From Corynebacterium kalidii (GTDB lineage: Bacteria; Actinomycetota; Actinomycetes; Mycobacteriales; Mycobacteriaceae): a DNA stretch of 64,000 nt. Within the stretch, counting starts at the first letter, position 1. Each line of letters opens with the position of its first letter. The position numbers and the translations under genes were made by a program. This document shows, piece by piece, positions 8,449 through 20,296 of the stretch. Where the stretch lies: positions 350,102 through 414,101 of the forward strand of contig NZ_JALIEA010000012.1 in assembly GCF_022869005.1 (NCBI RefSeq). The letters run 5' to 3'. The notes under the pieces were generated by a model, which was not told the origin of the DNA, searched no databases, and worked only from the letters and a program-made list of their open reading frames with translations.

Positions 8449-9653
8449 GCGGCGGCACGGTGCGGGTCAGCGCGGTCGCCTTCCTCCGGGACGCGCCCGG
8501 GGCCGCGGGCGGCTGCGAGGTACTGACCGTCCGCAAGCACGGCACCCGGCTCCACCAGTACCCCGGTGGGAAACCTGAGCCGGGCGAGACCGCCCGTGAC
8601 GCCGCGGTGCGTGAAGTCGCCGAGGAGACCGGGGTCCACGTCCCCGCGGACGCGCTCGAGGCCCTCGGCACGTTCACCGCGCCGGCGGCCAACGAGGCGG
8701 GGTTGTCGGTGACGGCGGACCTCTTCCTCTACACCGGCGACACCGGGGGAGCGGGGGTCACCCCGGTCGTCGCCGCCGAGATCGCCGACGCCCGGTGGCT
8801 CCCGCTCGGTACCGCCGACCACACCCCTGACGACCCGGCGTACCCGCTGGCGCCGCTGATGTTCACCACGTTCCCCAGGCTGGTCGACGCGACGGGCTTC
8901 ACCAAGCACAATCCGGGGCGGCCGGGGGCGTGGGAGCACACCTGCCTCGACTGGCTGGAGGAGGCCACCGCCCAGGGTGGTGTGGCGGTCGCCGGAGTCC
9001 GCTCCCCGGAGACTCCCACCGAACAGGCCGGTGACCTGGTCCTGCGGCGGGTGGTCCCCGTCCCGCCGGACGAGTCGGCCGCCGAGGACTTCGGCCGCCG
9101 CCTCGCCGTCACCCACTCCTGCGGTGCCGCGGCATTCGGTGCCGGGCCCCGCGGCTGGGCCGGGGCGGGCTACCAGGGCCCGAACGACCGGTTGCTGGAC
9201 CTGCCGCTGGCCTCGCACCGCACCTGGGGCTCCTACTACGCCGAGGTGGTGCTCGCGCCGCTGGAACGCCGGGTCACCGGAGGCGTCCCGGGGACCGGCC
9301 GGTTGCTCGCCCGTCTCGTCGCCGGCGACTTCGACGACGGGCGCCCGCCGGCGCGGCTGCACGGGGACCTGTGGTCCGGCAACGTGATGTGGTCGGCCCA
9401 GGGGGCGGTGCTGGTCGACCCGTCGGCCCACGGCGGGCACGGGCTCACCGACCTGGGTTTCCTCACCATGTTCGGCGCCCCGCACCTCGAGCGGATCCTC
9501 GACTCCTACGCGGAGGCGGCGGAGCTGCCGCCCGGCTGGCGTGAACTGCTGCCGCTGCACCGGCTGCACGTGCTGTTCCTCCACGCCGCCGTGTTCGGTG
9601 GCGGCTACGTCGACGAGGCCCGCTCCGCCGTCCGGCAGGTCCTGGCGCTCTGA
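8445..9653 (+). CDS. Nudix hydrolase / fructosamine-kinase-like fusion
   Basis: One uninterrupted frame of 402 residues joins two enzymes. Residues 1-135 form a Nudix domain with a complete box (GGKPEPGETARDAAVREVAE then ETGV; GX5EX7REUXEEXGU). From about residue 145 there is an aminoglycoside/fructosamine-kinase fold. It has a lysine in FTKHNPGRPGAWEH, the catalytic LHGDLWSGNVMW, DPSAHGGHGLTDLGFLTMF and a C-terminal LFLHAAVFGGGYV, as in YniA/FN3K. The glycine-rich loop before the lysine is short or missing. FN3K enzymes phosphorylate sugar adducts on proteins and so remove glycation; Nudix enzymes hydrolyse NDP-X. The GTG start overlaps the stop of the heme-oxygenase-like gene. A combined repair or salvage role is speculative. 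Confidence 0.8.
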   Translation: MSGGTVRVSAVAFLRDAPGAAGGCEVLTVRKHGTRLHQYPGGKPEPGETARDAAVREVAEETGVHVPADALEALGTFTAPAANEAGLSVTADLFLYTGDTGGAGVTPVVAAEIADARWLPLGTADHTPDDPAYPLAPLMFTTFPRLVDATGFTKHNPGRPGAWEHTCLDWLEEATAQGGVAVAGVRSPETPTEQAGDLVLRRVVPVPPDESAAEDFGRRLAVTHSCGAAAFGAGPRGWAGAGYQGPNDRLLDLPLASHRTWGSYYAEVVLAPLERRVTGGVPGTGRLLARLVAGDFDDGRPPARLHGDLWSGNVMWSAQGAVLVDPSAHGGHGLTDLGFLTMFGAPHLERILDSYAEAAELPPGWRELLPLHRLHVLFLHAAVFGGGYVDEARSAVRQVLAL

Positions 9654-9683
9654 CGCGGGGTACCCCTGTGCGACACTGGGGTC

Positions 9684-10190
9684 ATGGTCGACCCCACCCC
9701 CGGCACACCGCCTGTCCTGCCCGACTCGATGCACCCGGTGTGCGGACGCTACGTCCCCGCCCGGTTCGTCTCCGACCTGCCGTGGACGGTCATCGCCGTG
9801 GTGGCCGCGGCCGTCGGCGCCCTGGTCACCTCCGGCACGGTGTCGACGGTGCTGTGGGCGGTGGCCGCGGTGCTGGTGGTCGTGCTCGTCTGGCAGCTTT
9901 GGCTCATCCCTGCCCAGGCGTCGCGGAAACGGTGGCTGGAGACAGGTGACGAACTGCTGATCACCAAGGGACGCCTGTGGCGGACGTTCACCGTCGTTCC
10001 CTACGGCCGCATCCAGTACGTCGACGTTACCTCCGGGCCGGTGGAACGGGCGTTCGGGCTCAAACGGGTGAAGCTCCACACCGCGTCCTCGACGAGTGAC
10101 TCCACGGTGGTGGGGTTGGACGCCGCCGACGCCGACGCATTGCGGGACCGGCTCGCCGTCGCCGCGCGCGAGAGGATGAGCGGGCTGTGA
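9684..10190 (+). CDS. bacterial PH-domain membrane protein (YdbS-like)
   Basis: This 168-residue protein has two membrane helices (WTVIAVVAAAVGALVT near 34-50 and VLWAVAAVLVVVLVWQLWLI near 56-75). They are followed by a bPH2 (DUF304) domain with the family signature LLITKGRLWRTFTVVPYGRI, then QYVDVTSGPVERAFGLKRVK. Such proteins occur as YdbS/YdbT pairs whose function is poorly known. The gene lies 30 nt after the Nudix-kinase fusion and overlaps the next PH gene by GTGA, so the pair is probably co-translated. Whether it shares the iron-box transcript is not clear. Confidence 0.85.
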   Translation: MVDPTPGTPPVLPDSMHPVCGRYVPARFVSDLPWTVIAVVAAAVGALVTSGTVSTVLWAVAAVLVVVLVWQLWLIPAQASRKRWLETGDELLITKGRLWRTFTVVPYGRIQYVDVTSGPVERAFGLKRVKLHTASSTSDSTVVGLDAADADALRDRLAVAARERMSGL

Positions 10191-11671
10191 GCGACACAGG
10201 GGCGGACACAGGGGCCGACACAGGGGCCGACACAGGGGCCGACGGCGCCTGGAGGCGCGTCCACCCGCTGAGCCCCCTGCTCCGGATGTGGGCCGTCCTC
10301 GTCGGTCTCGTCGCCATCCTCGCCGCCCAACAGGTCGAGACGTTACGGCTCCTGTGGGACCTGCTGGACGACTCACCGTTGCCGACGGCGCTTGTCGTGG
10401 TGGCGGTGCTGGTGGCCGTCCCCGTCGTGTTCCTCCTCGGGTGGGTCGTCTCCCTGCCCTGGTGGCGGGCCACGGGCTACCGGGTCGACGGTGAGGAGAT
10501 CGCGGTACGCCGCGGGGTGGTATCGAGGCAGTTGCGCACGGCGCGGTTCGACCGCGTGCAGACCGTCGACCTGGTGGAGCCGTTGGCGCCGCGGCTCTTC
10601 CGCCTCGCCGGCGTCCGCGTGGAGACCGCCGGCGGGTCGGGCAGCTCCGTGGCGGTGGAGTACCTACGGCGCCGGGACGCCGAGGACCTCCGGGCCCACC
10701 TGCTGGGCATGGTCCACGGTGTGCCCGGCGACGCCGACGACCCGGGACCCACCCGGTGCCCGGCACCGGACGAAGCCGCCCACACCGACACGCGCCGGGT
10801 GGTCCCGACCATCCCCGTCACCCGCTCCCTGGTGGCGGCCGCGCTGTCCGGGGCCACCGTACTGGCGGTGGCGGGTGCCGTCATCGCCCTCGCCACCCCT
10901 GCGGGACCGGCGGTCCTGGTGCCGATCCTGCTCGGCGCGGTGCCGTGGGCCTGGGGTGTGCTGAACACCAGCTGGCGGTTCACCGCCACCCTCGACGGGG
11001 ACGTCCTGGGCATCACCTTCGGCCTGACCGAACGTCGACGCCAGTCGGTGCCGTTGGCCCGTATCCACGCCGTCGAGGTGTCCCAGCCGGTCGTGTGGCG
11101 GATCCTGGGATGGTGGCGGGTCCGCGTGGACGTGGCCGGCTACGGTGCGGAGTCGAGGTCCGGGTCCGGGGGATCGACGACCACCGTCCTGCCGGTCGGT
11201 GACCTGTCGCTGGCGCTCCACGTCCTCGAGGTGCTTTCCCCGCTGGACGGCCGGGAGGTCAGCGCGGTGGCGCACCCGGAGGGACGGGACCGCACCGGCT
11301 ACCCGGGCACCCGGACCTACCTGAGCCCGCGGTCCGCCCGGTGGGTGTCCCCGGTCGACCGCACCCGCCAGGGCACCACCCTGGTCAGCGGAGACGGTGG
11401 CGACGGCCCGTTGACCGCGGTGGTCTGCCACCACGGGGCCCTCCGGCGGGCCGTGGCGGTGGTCTCCCCGGCCCATATCCAGGAACTCAGCTACCGGCGT
11501 GGCCCCGTGCAGAACATGCTGGGCCTGGCCGGGGTGCGGTTCGACCTGGTACCCGGACCGGTGTCGATGGCGGGGCGTGACCTCGCCGCCGCGGACGCCG
11601 GGGACCTGGTCAGCCGGCTTCGTTCCCGACGCCTGCCGGCACCGGACGGTCCGACGGTCCGGCAGGACTGA
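10187..11671 (+). CDS. multi-PH-domain membrane protein (YdbT-like)
   Basis: The protein has 494 residues. A repeated DTGA N-terminus (residues 3-18) is followed by membrane helices near 35-50 and 62-85, then a PH domain (YRVDGEEIAVRRGVVSRQLR, RFDRVQTVDLVEPLAPRLFR). Further helices lie near 210-265, then a second PH copy (ATLDGDVLGITFGLTERRRQ, LARIHAVEVSQPVVWRILGW) and a third, weaker one (HIQELSYRRGPVQNMLGLAG). This is the usual YdbT layout. The GTG start sits in the stop of the YdbS-like gene. The 3' end overlaps the opposing GT87 gene by 62 bp. Confidence 0.85.
   Translation: MSDTGADTGADTGADTGADGAWRRVHPLSPLLRMWAVLVGLVAILAAQQVETLRLLWDLLDDSPLPTALVVVAVLVAVPVVFLLGWVVSLPWWRATGYRVDGEEIAVRRGVVSRQLRTARFDRVQTVDLVEPLAPRLFRLAGVRVETAGGSGSSVAVEYLRRRDAEDLRAHLLGMVHGVPGDADDPGPTRCPAPDEAAHTDTRRVVPTIPVTRSLVAAALSGATVLAVAGAVIALATPAGPAVLVPILLGAVPWAWGVLNTSWRFTATLDGDVLGITFGLTERRRQSVPLARIHAVEVSQPVVWRILGWWRVRVDVAGYGAESRSGSGGSTTTVLPVGDLSLALHVLEVLSPLDGREVSAVAHPEGRDRTGYPGTRTYLSPRSARWVSPVDRTRQGTTLVSGDGGDGPLTAVVCHHGALRRAVAVVSPAHIQELSYRRGPVQNMLGLAGVRFDLVPGPVSMAGRDLAAADAGDLVSRLRSRRLPAPDGPTVRQD
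10193..10240 (+). repeat. 4 x 12-bp tandem repeat in the YdbT-like gene
   Basis: Four head-to-tail copies of GACACAGGGGCC (the first ends CG) encode DTGA x4 immediately after the start codon. Whole-unit slippage would keep the frame, so copy number may vary between strains without inactivating the gene. Confidence 0.9.
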
Positions 11672-12971
11672 ACGCCCACCGCACGCACGTGACGGCGAGG
11701 ACCACGACCGCCACATTGCGCAGCAGCAGGGCGACGACCGCGACCTCGTAGGGCGGGTTGGCGATCAGCCAGTCGTAGAACACCGGGTACACCATGGTGG
11801 TCAGCAGGGCCGTCACCAGGATCTCCACGGAGATCAGCGTGACCACCGGGCGCCGGGCCACCACCAGCGCCACGGCCACCACCGGGGCCACCCACACCAG
11901 GTACTGGGGGGAGAAGACCTTGTTGGTCACGATGATCAGCATGATCAGGGCCACGCTGAACGACACCGCACGCACGGGCGTCCAGTCGTCGCGGACCAGC
12001 CGACGCAGTGCCCAGACCACCGCGGCGAGGATCGTCGCCGCCGTCAGGACCGTCAGCACCGTCAGCGTGACCCCGGTACCGGGGCCGGAGATCTCGTAGC
12101 TCTTGGACTCCGCGTAGGTGATCGACCAGGGGACCGGTGCACCGGCGGGACCGTCCACGATCCGGTGCAGGGCGGCGGCGAGCACCCACGGCGTGGCCGC
12201 GATCGACTCCACCTGCAGACCGCGGTCGCCCTGGTACGTCAACGGGGAGAGCAGCCGGTCGACACCGCCGGACACCGCGACGACCACGCACAGCACCGCC
12301 AGGGACCCGAAGAACCAGCAGACCCGGACCCACGTCGACGCCCTGCGGAACCCGCCGACCAGCGCCGCCCCCAGTACACCCGGCCAGAGCTTCATCATCG
12401 TCGCCGCGGCCAGCAGCGCCGTCGCCGCGCGTGCCGACCATCCTGACCAGCCAGACCGTGACCGTCGTGACCGCCGTGAGCCCGCGAACAACAGCGCGGC
12501 GTAGCCGGCCACGAGCAGTCCAGGGAAGATGTCGAGACGGGTGAGGAAGATCGGCCCGGACACCCCGGCGAAGAGGATCCAGAACCACACCGGCCAGCTG
12601 CCCGTGTGCCGGACGGCGCGCCACAGGCACCAGGTGAAGATGCCGGAGACCAGGACCGACAGGGCCACGAACCCCGTGACGAAGGTGTCCTCGTCGGTCC
12701 CGGCCCCACCGAGGGAGGTCACCAGCTCCACGACCCGCGCCGGCCACGTCCCGACCTCGGGGTACTCGTCCATCGCGCCGGCCTCGGCGCCGGTGAGCCC
12801 CCGGAAGTAGTAGCGGATGTCGCCGGTGGAGGTCCCGGCCGACATGATCCAGGCGACCGGGACCAGGTGGGCGATGACCCAGCCGACGGCGACCACCGCG
12901 GGATGGGCCGGCCACCGTCGCCGGGGCAGGGGACGGTGCGCGGCCGCTGAACTCGTGGATGTCACAGGCAT
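11610..12971 (-). CDS. GT87-family polyprenyl-phosphate-mannose glycosyltransferase-like membrane protein
   Basis: A 453-residue polytopic protein with about ten membrane segments. The first loop has acidic residues (TSTGDIRYYFRGLTGAEAG), followed by FLTRLDIFPGLLVAGYAALL, ATMMKLWPGVLG and NKVFSPQYLVWVAPVVAVAL. The last is a typical DUF2029/GT87 signature. The family uses lipid-linked mannose or arabinose outside the membrane to build lipomannan and arabinan. It is a paralogue of the mptC-like gene at 51058-52440, but its acceptor cannot be read from sequence. It lies in the accessory block, convergent with the YdbT-like gene and divergent from the TauE-like gene. Confidence 0.8.
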   Translation of the reverse strand: MPVTSTSSAAAHRPLPRRRWPAHPAVVAVGWVIAHLVPVAWIMSAGTSTGDIRYYFRGLTGAEAGAMDEYPEVGTWPARVVELVTSLGGAGTDEDTFVTGFVALSVLVSGIFTWCLWRAVRHTGSWPVWFWILFAGVSGPIFLTRLDIFPGLLVAGYAALLFAGSRRSRRSRSGWSGWSARAATALLAAATMMKLWPGVLGAALVGGFRRASTWVRVCWFFGSLAVLCVVVAVSGGVDRLLSPLTYQGDRGLQVESIAATPWVLAAALHRIVDGPAGAPVPWSITYAESKSYEISGPGTGVTLTVLTVLTAATILAAVVWALRRLVRDDWTPVRAVSFSVALIMLIIVTNKVFSPQYLVWVAPVVAVALVVARRPVVTLISVEILVTALLTTMVYPVFYDWLIANPPYEVAVVALLLRNVAVVVLAVTCVRWAFSPAGPSDRPVPAGVGNEAG

Positions 12972-13048
12972 GCATCATATCCGAGGCCGTCGGCACCTCG
13001 GTGGCCCGCCCACCGGGGGCGGTGCGTGCGGCGTATAGATTGTTCCTG

Positions 13049-13792
13049 ATGGAACTTATGATCCTGGTTTTCGCCACGGTGCTCGTCGGTGCGTGCATGC
13101 AGCGGGTGTCCGGTATGGGCGTCGGGCTGATCGGCGGGCCGGTGCTGAGCATCGCGATCGGGCCTGTCGAAGGCATCATGGTCATCAACGCGATTGCGGC
13201 GGTCAACGCGGCGATGTCGACCGTCACCGTGCGCAGGAACGTCGACTGGGGGAAGTTCGCGCTGATCGGCTCGGTGATGGTCCTCGGGGCCGTGCCCGGT
13301 GCCTGGCTCGTCCACCTCGTCTCACCGGCGGTCCTGCAGGTCGTGGTCGGGGTCCTGCTGTTGACGGCGCTGGGTGTCACCACCTTCGGGCGACGTGTCG
13401 TCCCCCGGGCGTCGGGCAGGCTACCGGCGGTGGTCTCCGGTGTGGTCGGAGGGTTCAGCAACACCGTGGCGGGGGTCGCCGGGCCGGTGATCACGGTCTA
13501 CGCCCAGGCGTCGCGGTGGGACCAACGGACGTTCTCCGCGACGCTGCAGCCGCTGTTCATCGTCTCCGGCCTGGTCAGCTTCAGCATCAAGTACCTCACC
13601 TCGGCCGGGGACATCTCCGCCCAACCCTGGGGGATCTGGTCGGCCGCTGTGGTGGCGATGGTCATCGGGATCGCCGCGGGAATGGTGATCAGCCGTCGGA
13701 TCGAGCGGGAGAAGGCCCGGCGGCTCGCCGTGGCGATGGCGGCGCTGGGCGGGGTGACGGTCCTGGTCCGCGGGATACTGTCCCTGCTCTGA
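13049..13792 (+). CDS. TauE/SafE-family membrane transporter
   Basis: Roughly eight transmembrane segments in 247 residues have the internal duplication typical of TauE/SafE. It begins MELMILVFATVLVGACMQRVS, with GLIGGPVLSIAIGPVEGIMV in the first half and VVSGVVGGFSNTVAGVAGPV in the second. The family exports sulfite, sulfonates or organic anions. The substrate here is unknown. ATG 13049 is chosen over 12959: a TATAGA -10 at 13034-13039 lies 9 nt upstream and no ribosome site is seen, suggesting a leaderless message. It is not obviously co-transcribed with a sulfur gene, although thi genes lie 2 kb downstream. Confidence 0.82.
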   Translation: MELMILVFATVLVGACMQRVSGMGVGLIGGPVLSIAIGPVEGIMVINAIAAVNAAMSTVTVRRNVDWGKFALIGSVMVLGAVPGAWLVHLVSPAVLQVVVGVLLLTALGVTTFGRRVVPRASGRLPAVVSGVVGGFSNTVAGVAGPVITVYAQASRWDQRTFSATLQPLFIVSGLVSFSIKYLTSAGDISAQPWGIWSAAVVAMVIGIAAGMVISRRIEREKARRLAVAMAALGGVTVLVRGILSLL

Positions 13793-13841
13793 CCGGGGTG
13801 TCTGGTGGCACCGGTGGTGCCGGGGTCTAGTGTGGGGACAC

Positions 13842-15157
13842 GTGCCTGACTCCACTGCGAAAGCATCTGTTCCTTCTGACCGTCTCAGCCGGCGTGCGCT
13901 GATGGTGTGGTCCGCCGGTGTCGTCGCGTACATCCTGGCGATCACGGGCAGGACGTCGATGGGGGTCGCCGGGGTGCCGGCGCTCGAGCACTTCCAGATC
14001 GACGCGTCCCGGCTCGCGGTGTTCACGTCGGTGCAGGTCGGGGTGTACGCCTGTGTGCAGATCCCGATGGGTATGCTGATCGACCGCTTCGGTGCGCGAC
14101 GTATGCTGGTCGTCGGCGCGCTCCTGATGGGGGTCGGCCAGGTGCTGCTGGGGCTGACGTCGTCGTATCCGGTGGCGATCCTGGCCAGGGTGATCGTCGG
14201 CACCGCCGACGCCACGGCGTTCCTGTCGGTCATGCGGATCCTGCCGGCGTGGATACCGATCCGCAAGACCCCGGTGTTCACCCAGCTCACCGGTGGACTG
14301 GGCTATGTCGGGCAGTTCATGTCCGCCGTCCCGTTCTCGATGCTGCTGCATTCGCAGGGCTGGTCGACCGCGTTCGTCTCGCTGGGGGCCGGCAGCGTGC
14401 TGGTCGCGCTGCTGGCCTGGGTCGTCGTCGCCGACTCCCCGGAGACACCGGATGCGCAGGAGCCCCCGGCCGCGGCAGGCGGGAAGCGGGCCGGACGTGG
14501 CCCGTCGGTCGGTGCGGCCCTGGCGTTCGTCGTGCGGCACCCGGCGTGCTGGCTGGGGTTCTTCATCCACTTCACGCTGATGAGCCAGATCGTGTTCACC
14601 CTGTTGTGGGGCGTTCCCCTGATGACGCTGGGGATGGGGCTCAGCGAGTCCGAGGCCTCGGGGATCCTCGTGCTGAACATGGTCGTCAGCGTGCTCGTCG
14701 GCCCGGTGCTGGGCGTGATTTCCGCGCGTGCGGGCAGGCGCCGCCCCGAGGTCGTCATCGTGGCGACCCTGGCCGTGGCCGTGTCCTGGGTGGTGTTCTT
14801 CGCCTCACCGGATCCGCGCTCACTCGTGGCGGTGGCGGTGGTCAACGTCATCGTGCCGGGCCTGGCGCCGGCGGCCAACTACGGGTTCGACACCGTCCGG
14901 GAGGAGGTCGACCGGAGGTTCACCGCCACAGCGACCGGCCTGTCGAACATGGGCGGGTTCCTCGCGGCCATGGTCGCTGCACAGGCGGCCGGTTTCGTCC
15001 TCGACGCCGTCTCCGACGGCGGGGACTACACCTGGTCGGACTTCCGGACCGCCTGGTGCGCCCTCGGCGTGGTCTGGGGCATCGGGTTCATCGGTCTGCT
15101 GGTCAGCCGGGTGACGATGCAACGGTGGCGCGCCGCCGAAGCCAGCCGGGCGACCGG

Positions 15158-15164
<7 letters not shown>
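13842..15164 (+). CDS. major facilitator superfamily transporter
   Basis: A 440-residue protein with twelve predicted membrane helices. The MFS loop 2-3 motif is visible as GMLIDRFGARRMLVVGALLM, with matching helices in both halves and a central hydrophilic loop (SPETPDAQEPPAAAGGKRAG). The layout resembles the anion/nitrate-type or general drug MFS branches. The substrate is unknown. GTG 13842 lies 8 nt after the -10 TAGTGT (13828-13833), so it is probably leaderless. A palindrome GGCACC-ggt-GGTGCC (13807-13821) covers the -35 position and may be an operator. The 3' end overlaps thiF by 7 bp. Confidence 0.85.
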
Positions 15165-18568
<3,404 letters not shown>

Positions 18569-18582
18569 TGGCGTTCTTTCCT

Positions 18583-18664
18583 CCGGCGGCATGATCCGCA
18601 TCAGGTGTCGACGGTCGACCGGTGGCCCCGGTCCTCTCAGCCCCGGTGTCGGGGGCTCCCGTAG
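18583..18664 (-). promoter_or_regulatory. TPP riboswitch (THI box) controlling thiOSGF
   Basis: On the minus strand the leader reads CTACGGGAGCCC, then CGGGGCTGAGAGGACC, then ACCTGATGCGGATCATGCCG and CCGGAGGAAAG. These are the conserved pyrimidine-sensing (CUGAGA) and pyrophosphate-sensing (ACCUGAU..GGAU.AUGCC) elements of the TPP riboswitch. The final GGAGGAAAG is the thiO ribosome site, which indicates translational control. thiE, transcribed the other way, is not behind it. Confidence 0.93.
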
Positions 18665-18680
18665 TTCGCGTAGCAACTAC
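18661..18680. promoter_or_regulatory. inverted repeat in the thiE/thiO divergent promoter
   Basis: GTAGTT-cgcgtagc-AACTAC is an exact 6-bp inverted repeat. It overlaps the thiE -10 (TACCAT, 18678-18683) and the expected start region of the thiO riboswitch transcript. It could be an operator or part of back-to-back promoters. Confidence 0.5.
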
Positions 18681-18691
18681 CATCACATCAT

Positions 18692-19435
18692 ATGGACCCA
18701 CTGCAGCTTCCGGACGCCCCCGCCACAAATCCAGCCACAGCCACCGCCACCGGGAACCGGCGGCGCGACCTCCTGCGGCAGGCGTCGCTGTACCTGTGCA
18801 CGCCGGCGCGCCGGGAGCAGGGCGACCTCCGCGAGTTCCTGCACGCCGTGTACGACGGGGGAGTGGACGTGGTCCAGTTGCGTGACAAGACCCTCGACAC
18901 CTGCGACGAGATCACGGCGATCGAGGTGCTCGCCGAGGTCGCCGCCGAGCACGGGAAGCTGTTCGCGGTCAACGACCGAGCGGACATCGCGGCGCTGGTG
19001 GGCGCCGACGTGCTGCACGTGGGGCAGGACGACCTGTCCGTGGCGCAGGCCAGGGCGCTGCTCGGGCCGGATGTCGTCCTGGGCCTGTCCACCCATTCAC
19101 CGGACCAGGCGCAGGCCGCGATCGACGACCCGGAGCTGGACTACTTCTGCACCGGGCCGGTGTGGGAGACGCCGACGAAACCCGGCCGCGCGGCGACCGG
19201 ACTGGGGCTCGTGTCGCAGACCGCCGCGATGCTCGGCGACGCCGGCACGGCGGGGCGGTCGGCCAAGGTGTGGTTCGCCATCGGCGGGGTGGACCGCCAC
19301 ACCCTGCCGGAGGTGATCGAGGCCGGCGCCCGGCGTGCCGTGGTGGTCCGTGCGATCACCGGTGCCGACGACCCCGGGGCCGCGTCCGCGGAGCTGGCGG
19401 CCCAGCTGAAGGACGGGCGGCTCAGAGCTCGCTGA
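18692..19435 (+). CDS. thiE: thiamine-phosphate synthase
   Basis: ThiE couples the thiazole phosphate with the pyrimidine pyrophosphate to give thiamine phosphate. The 247-residue TIM barrel has [100 protein letters not shown] and [20 protein letters not shown]. The N-terminus has a roughly 25-residue low-complexity extension ([13 protein letters not shown]). A -10 TACCAT lies 8 nt before the ATG, so it is probably leaderless and outside riboswitch control. The 3' end overlaps the opposing SDR gene by 14 bp. Confidence 0.94.
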   Translation: MDPLQLPDAPATNPATATATGNRRRDLLRQASLYLCTPARREQGDLREFLHAVYDGGVDVVQLRDKTLDTCDEITAIEVLAEVAAEHGKLFAVNDRADIAALVGADVLHVGQDDLSVAQARALLGPDVVLGLSTHSPDQAQAAIDDPELDYFCTGPVWETPTKPGRAATGLGLVSQTAAMLGDAGTAGRSAKVWFAIGGVDRHTLPEVIEAGARRAVVVRAITGADDPGAASAELAAQLKDGRLRAR

Positions 19436-20111
19436 CGGGGGAGGTCCCGTCGACGAAGTCGACGGTCCGGTCGTCGGGGAGGGTGTCCCGGCGGGCGAAC
19501 TCGACGATGACGTCGGCGACGAGCTCACGTGAGGTGTGCGCCTGCGACCGGTCGAGGTCCGGTGTGTACGCGGCGGCGCCGTCGGACGGCTCGTCGGTGA
19601 GCGCCGCCGGGCCCAGGATCAGGTAGTCCAGTCCCGTGGTGCCGACGAGCCGGTCGTCGACGGTCTTCTTGGCGTCGGCGTAGGGGAAGAAGCTGTCGTC
19701 CCGGGGGACGGTGTGGTCCCGTGCCCCGGCGTAGGAGACGTTGAGGTAGCGCGGCGCCGTGCCTGCGGCGCCGGTGTCCCTGAGTCGTTCGAGGGAGTCG
19801 ACGACGGCCAGGGCGGCGTCGCGGTCGACCGCGTAGGTCACCTCCGGGCCGCCACGGCCACCGTTGCCGGCGGTCCACACGACCACGTCGAAGCGGCCCA
19901 GGATCTCGTCCCAGCCGGCCGGGGTCACCTGGGTGACGTCCTCGACCAGGGCCGTGGCGCCCAGCGACTCGATGTCGCCGACCTGGGCGGGGTCCCGGAC
20001 CAGGGAGGTCACCGAGAATCCCGCCTCGACCAGTTTCGGTGCCGCGAGGAGCCCCACTTTGCCGTGGCCCCCGATGATGAGAATGCTCGTCGTACCTGGT
20101 GTGTCCGTCAT
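19422..20111 (-). CDS. atypical SDR / NAD(P)-binding protein
   Basis: A 229-residue Rossmann protein starts with [20 protein letters not shown] (GxxGxxG). It continues with [23 protein letters not shown], the [13 protein letters not shown] segment (YxxxK) and [13 protein letters not shown]. This is the atypical SDR pattern (SDR_a5/YwnB-like) seen in NAD(P)-dependent epimerase-like or quinone-sensing proteins. The substrate is unknown. AAGGAGAA lies 7 nt before ATG 20111. It is a single gene between thiE and the acyl-CoA dehydrogenase pair. Confidence 0.82.
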   Translation of the reverse strand: MTDTPGTTSILIIGGHGKVGLLAAPKLVEAGFSVTSLVRDPAQVGDIESLGATALVEDVTQVTPAGWDEILGRFDVVVWTAGNGGRGGPEVTYAVDRDAALAVVDSLERLRDTGAAGTAPRYLNVSYAGARDHTVPRDDSFFPYADAKKTVDDRLVGTTGLDYLILGPAALTDEPSDGAAAYTPDLDRSQAHTSRELVADVIVEFARRDTLPDDRTVDFVDGTSPVSEL

Positions 20112-20296
20112 GCTCGGTTCTCCTTCGGGAAAGGTGGTTCGTGGTCGGTGTCTGGTCTGCACAACAGGCGCACCCGTCCCGCTATTCCTGACCCACCTCA
20201 CCCACCTCCCGGACCGGGGCAGGAGCCGGAGGGGTAGTGTGTGACACCAGCAGTACCAGACAGTGACCTGGACCACACCATGGATGAGAGGTTCCC

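Noticed and set aside
8379..10766. 795-codon minus-strand open frame opposite the Nudix-kinase and PH genes
   Set aside because: Shadow frame with repetitive Arg/Gly/Pro/Ala composition and no domain motif.
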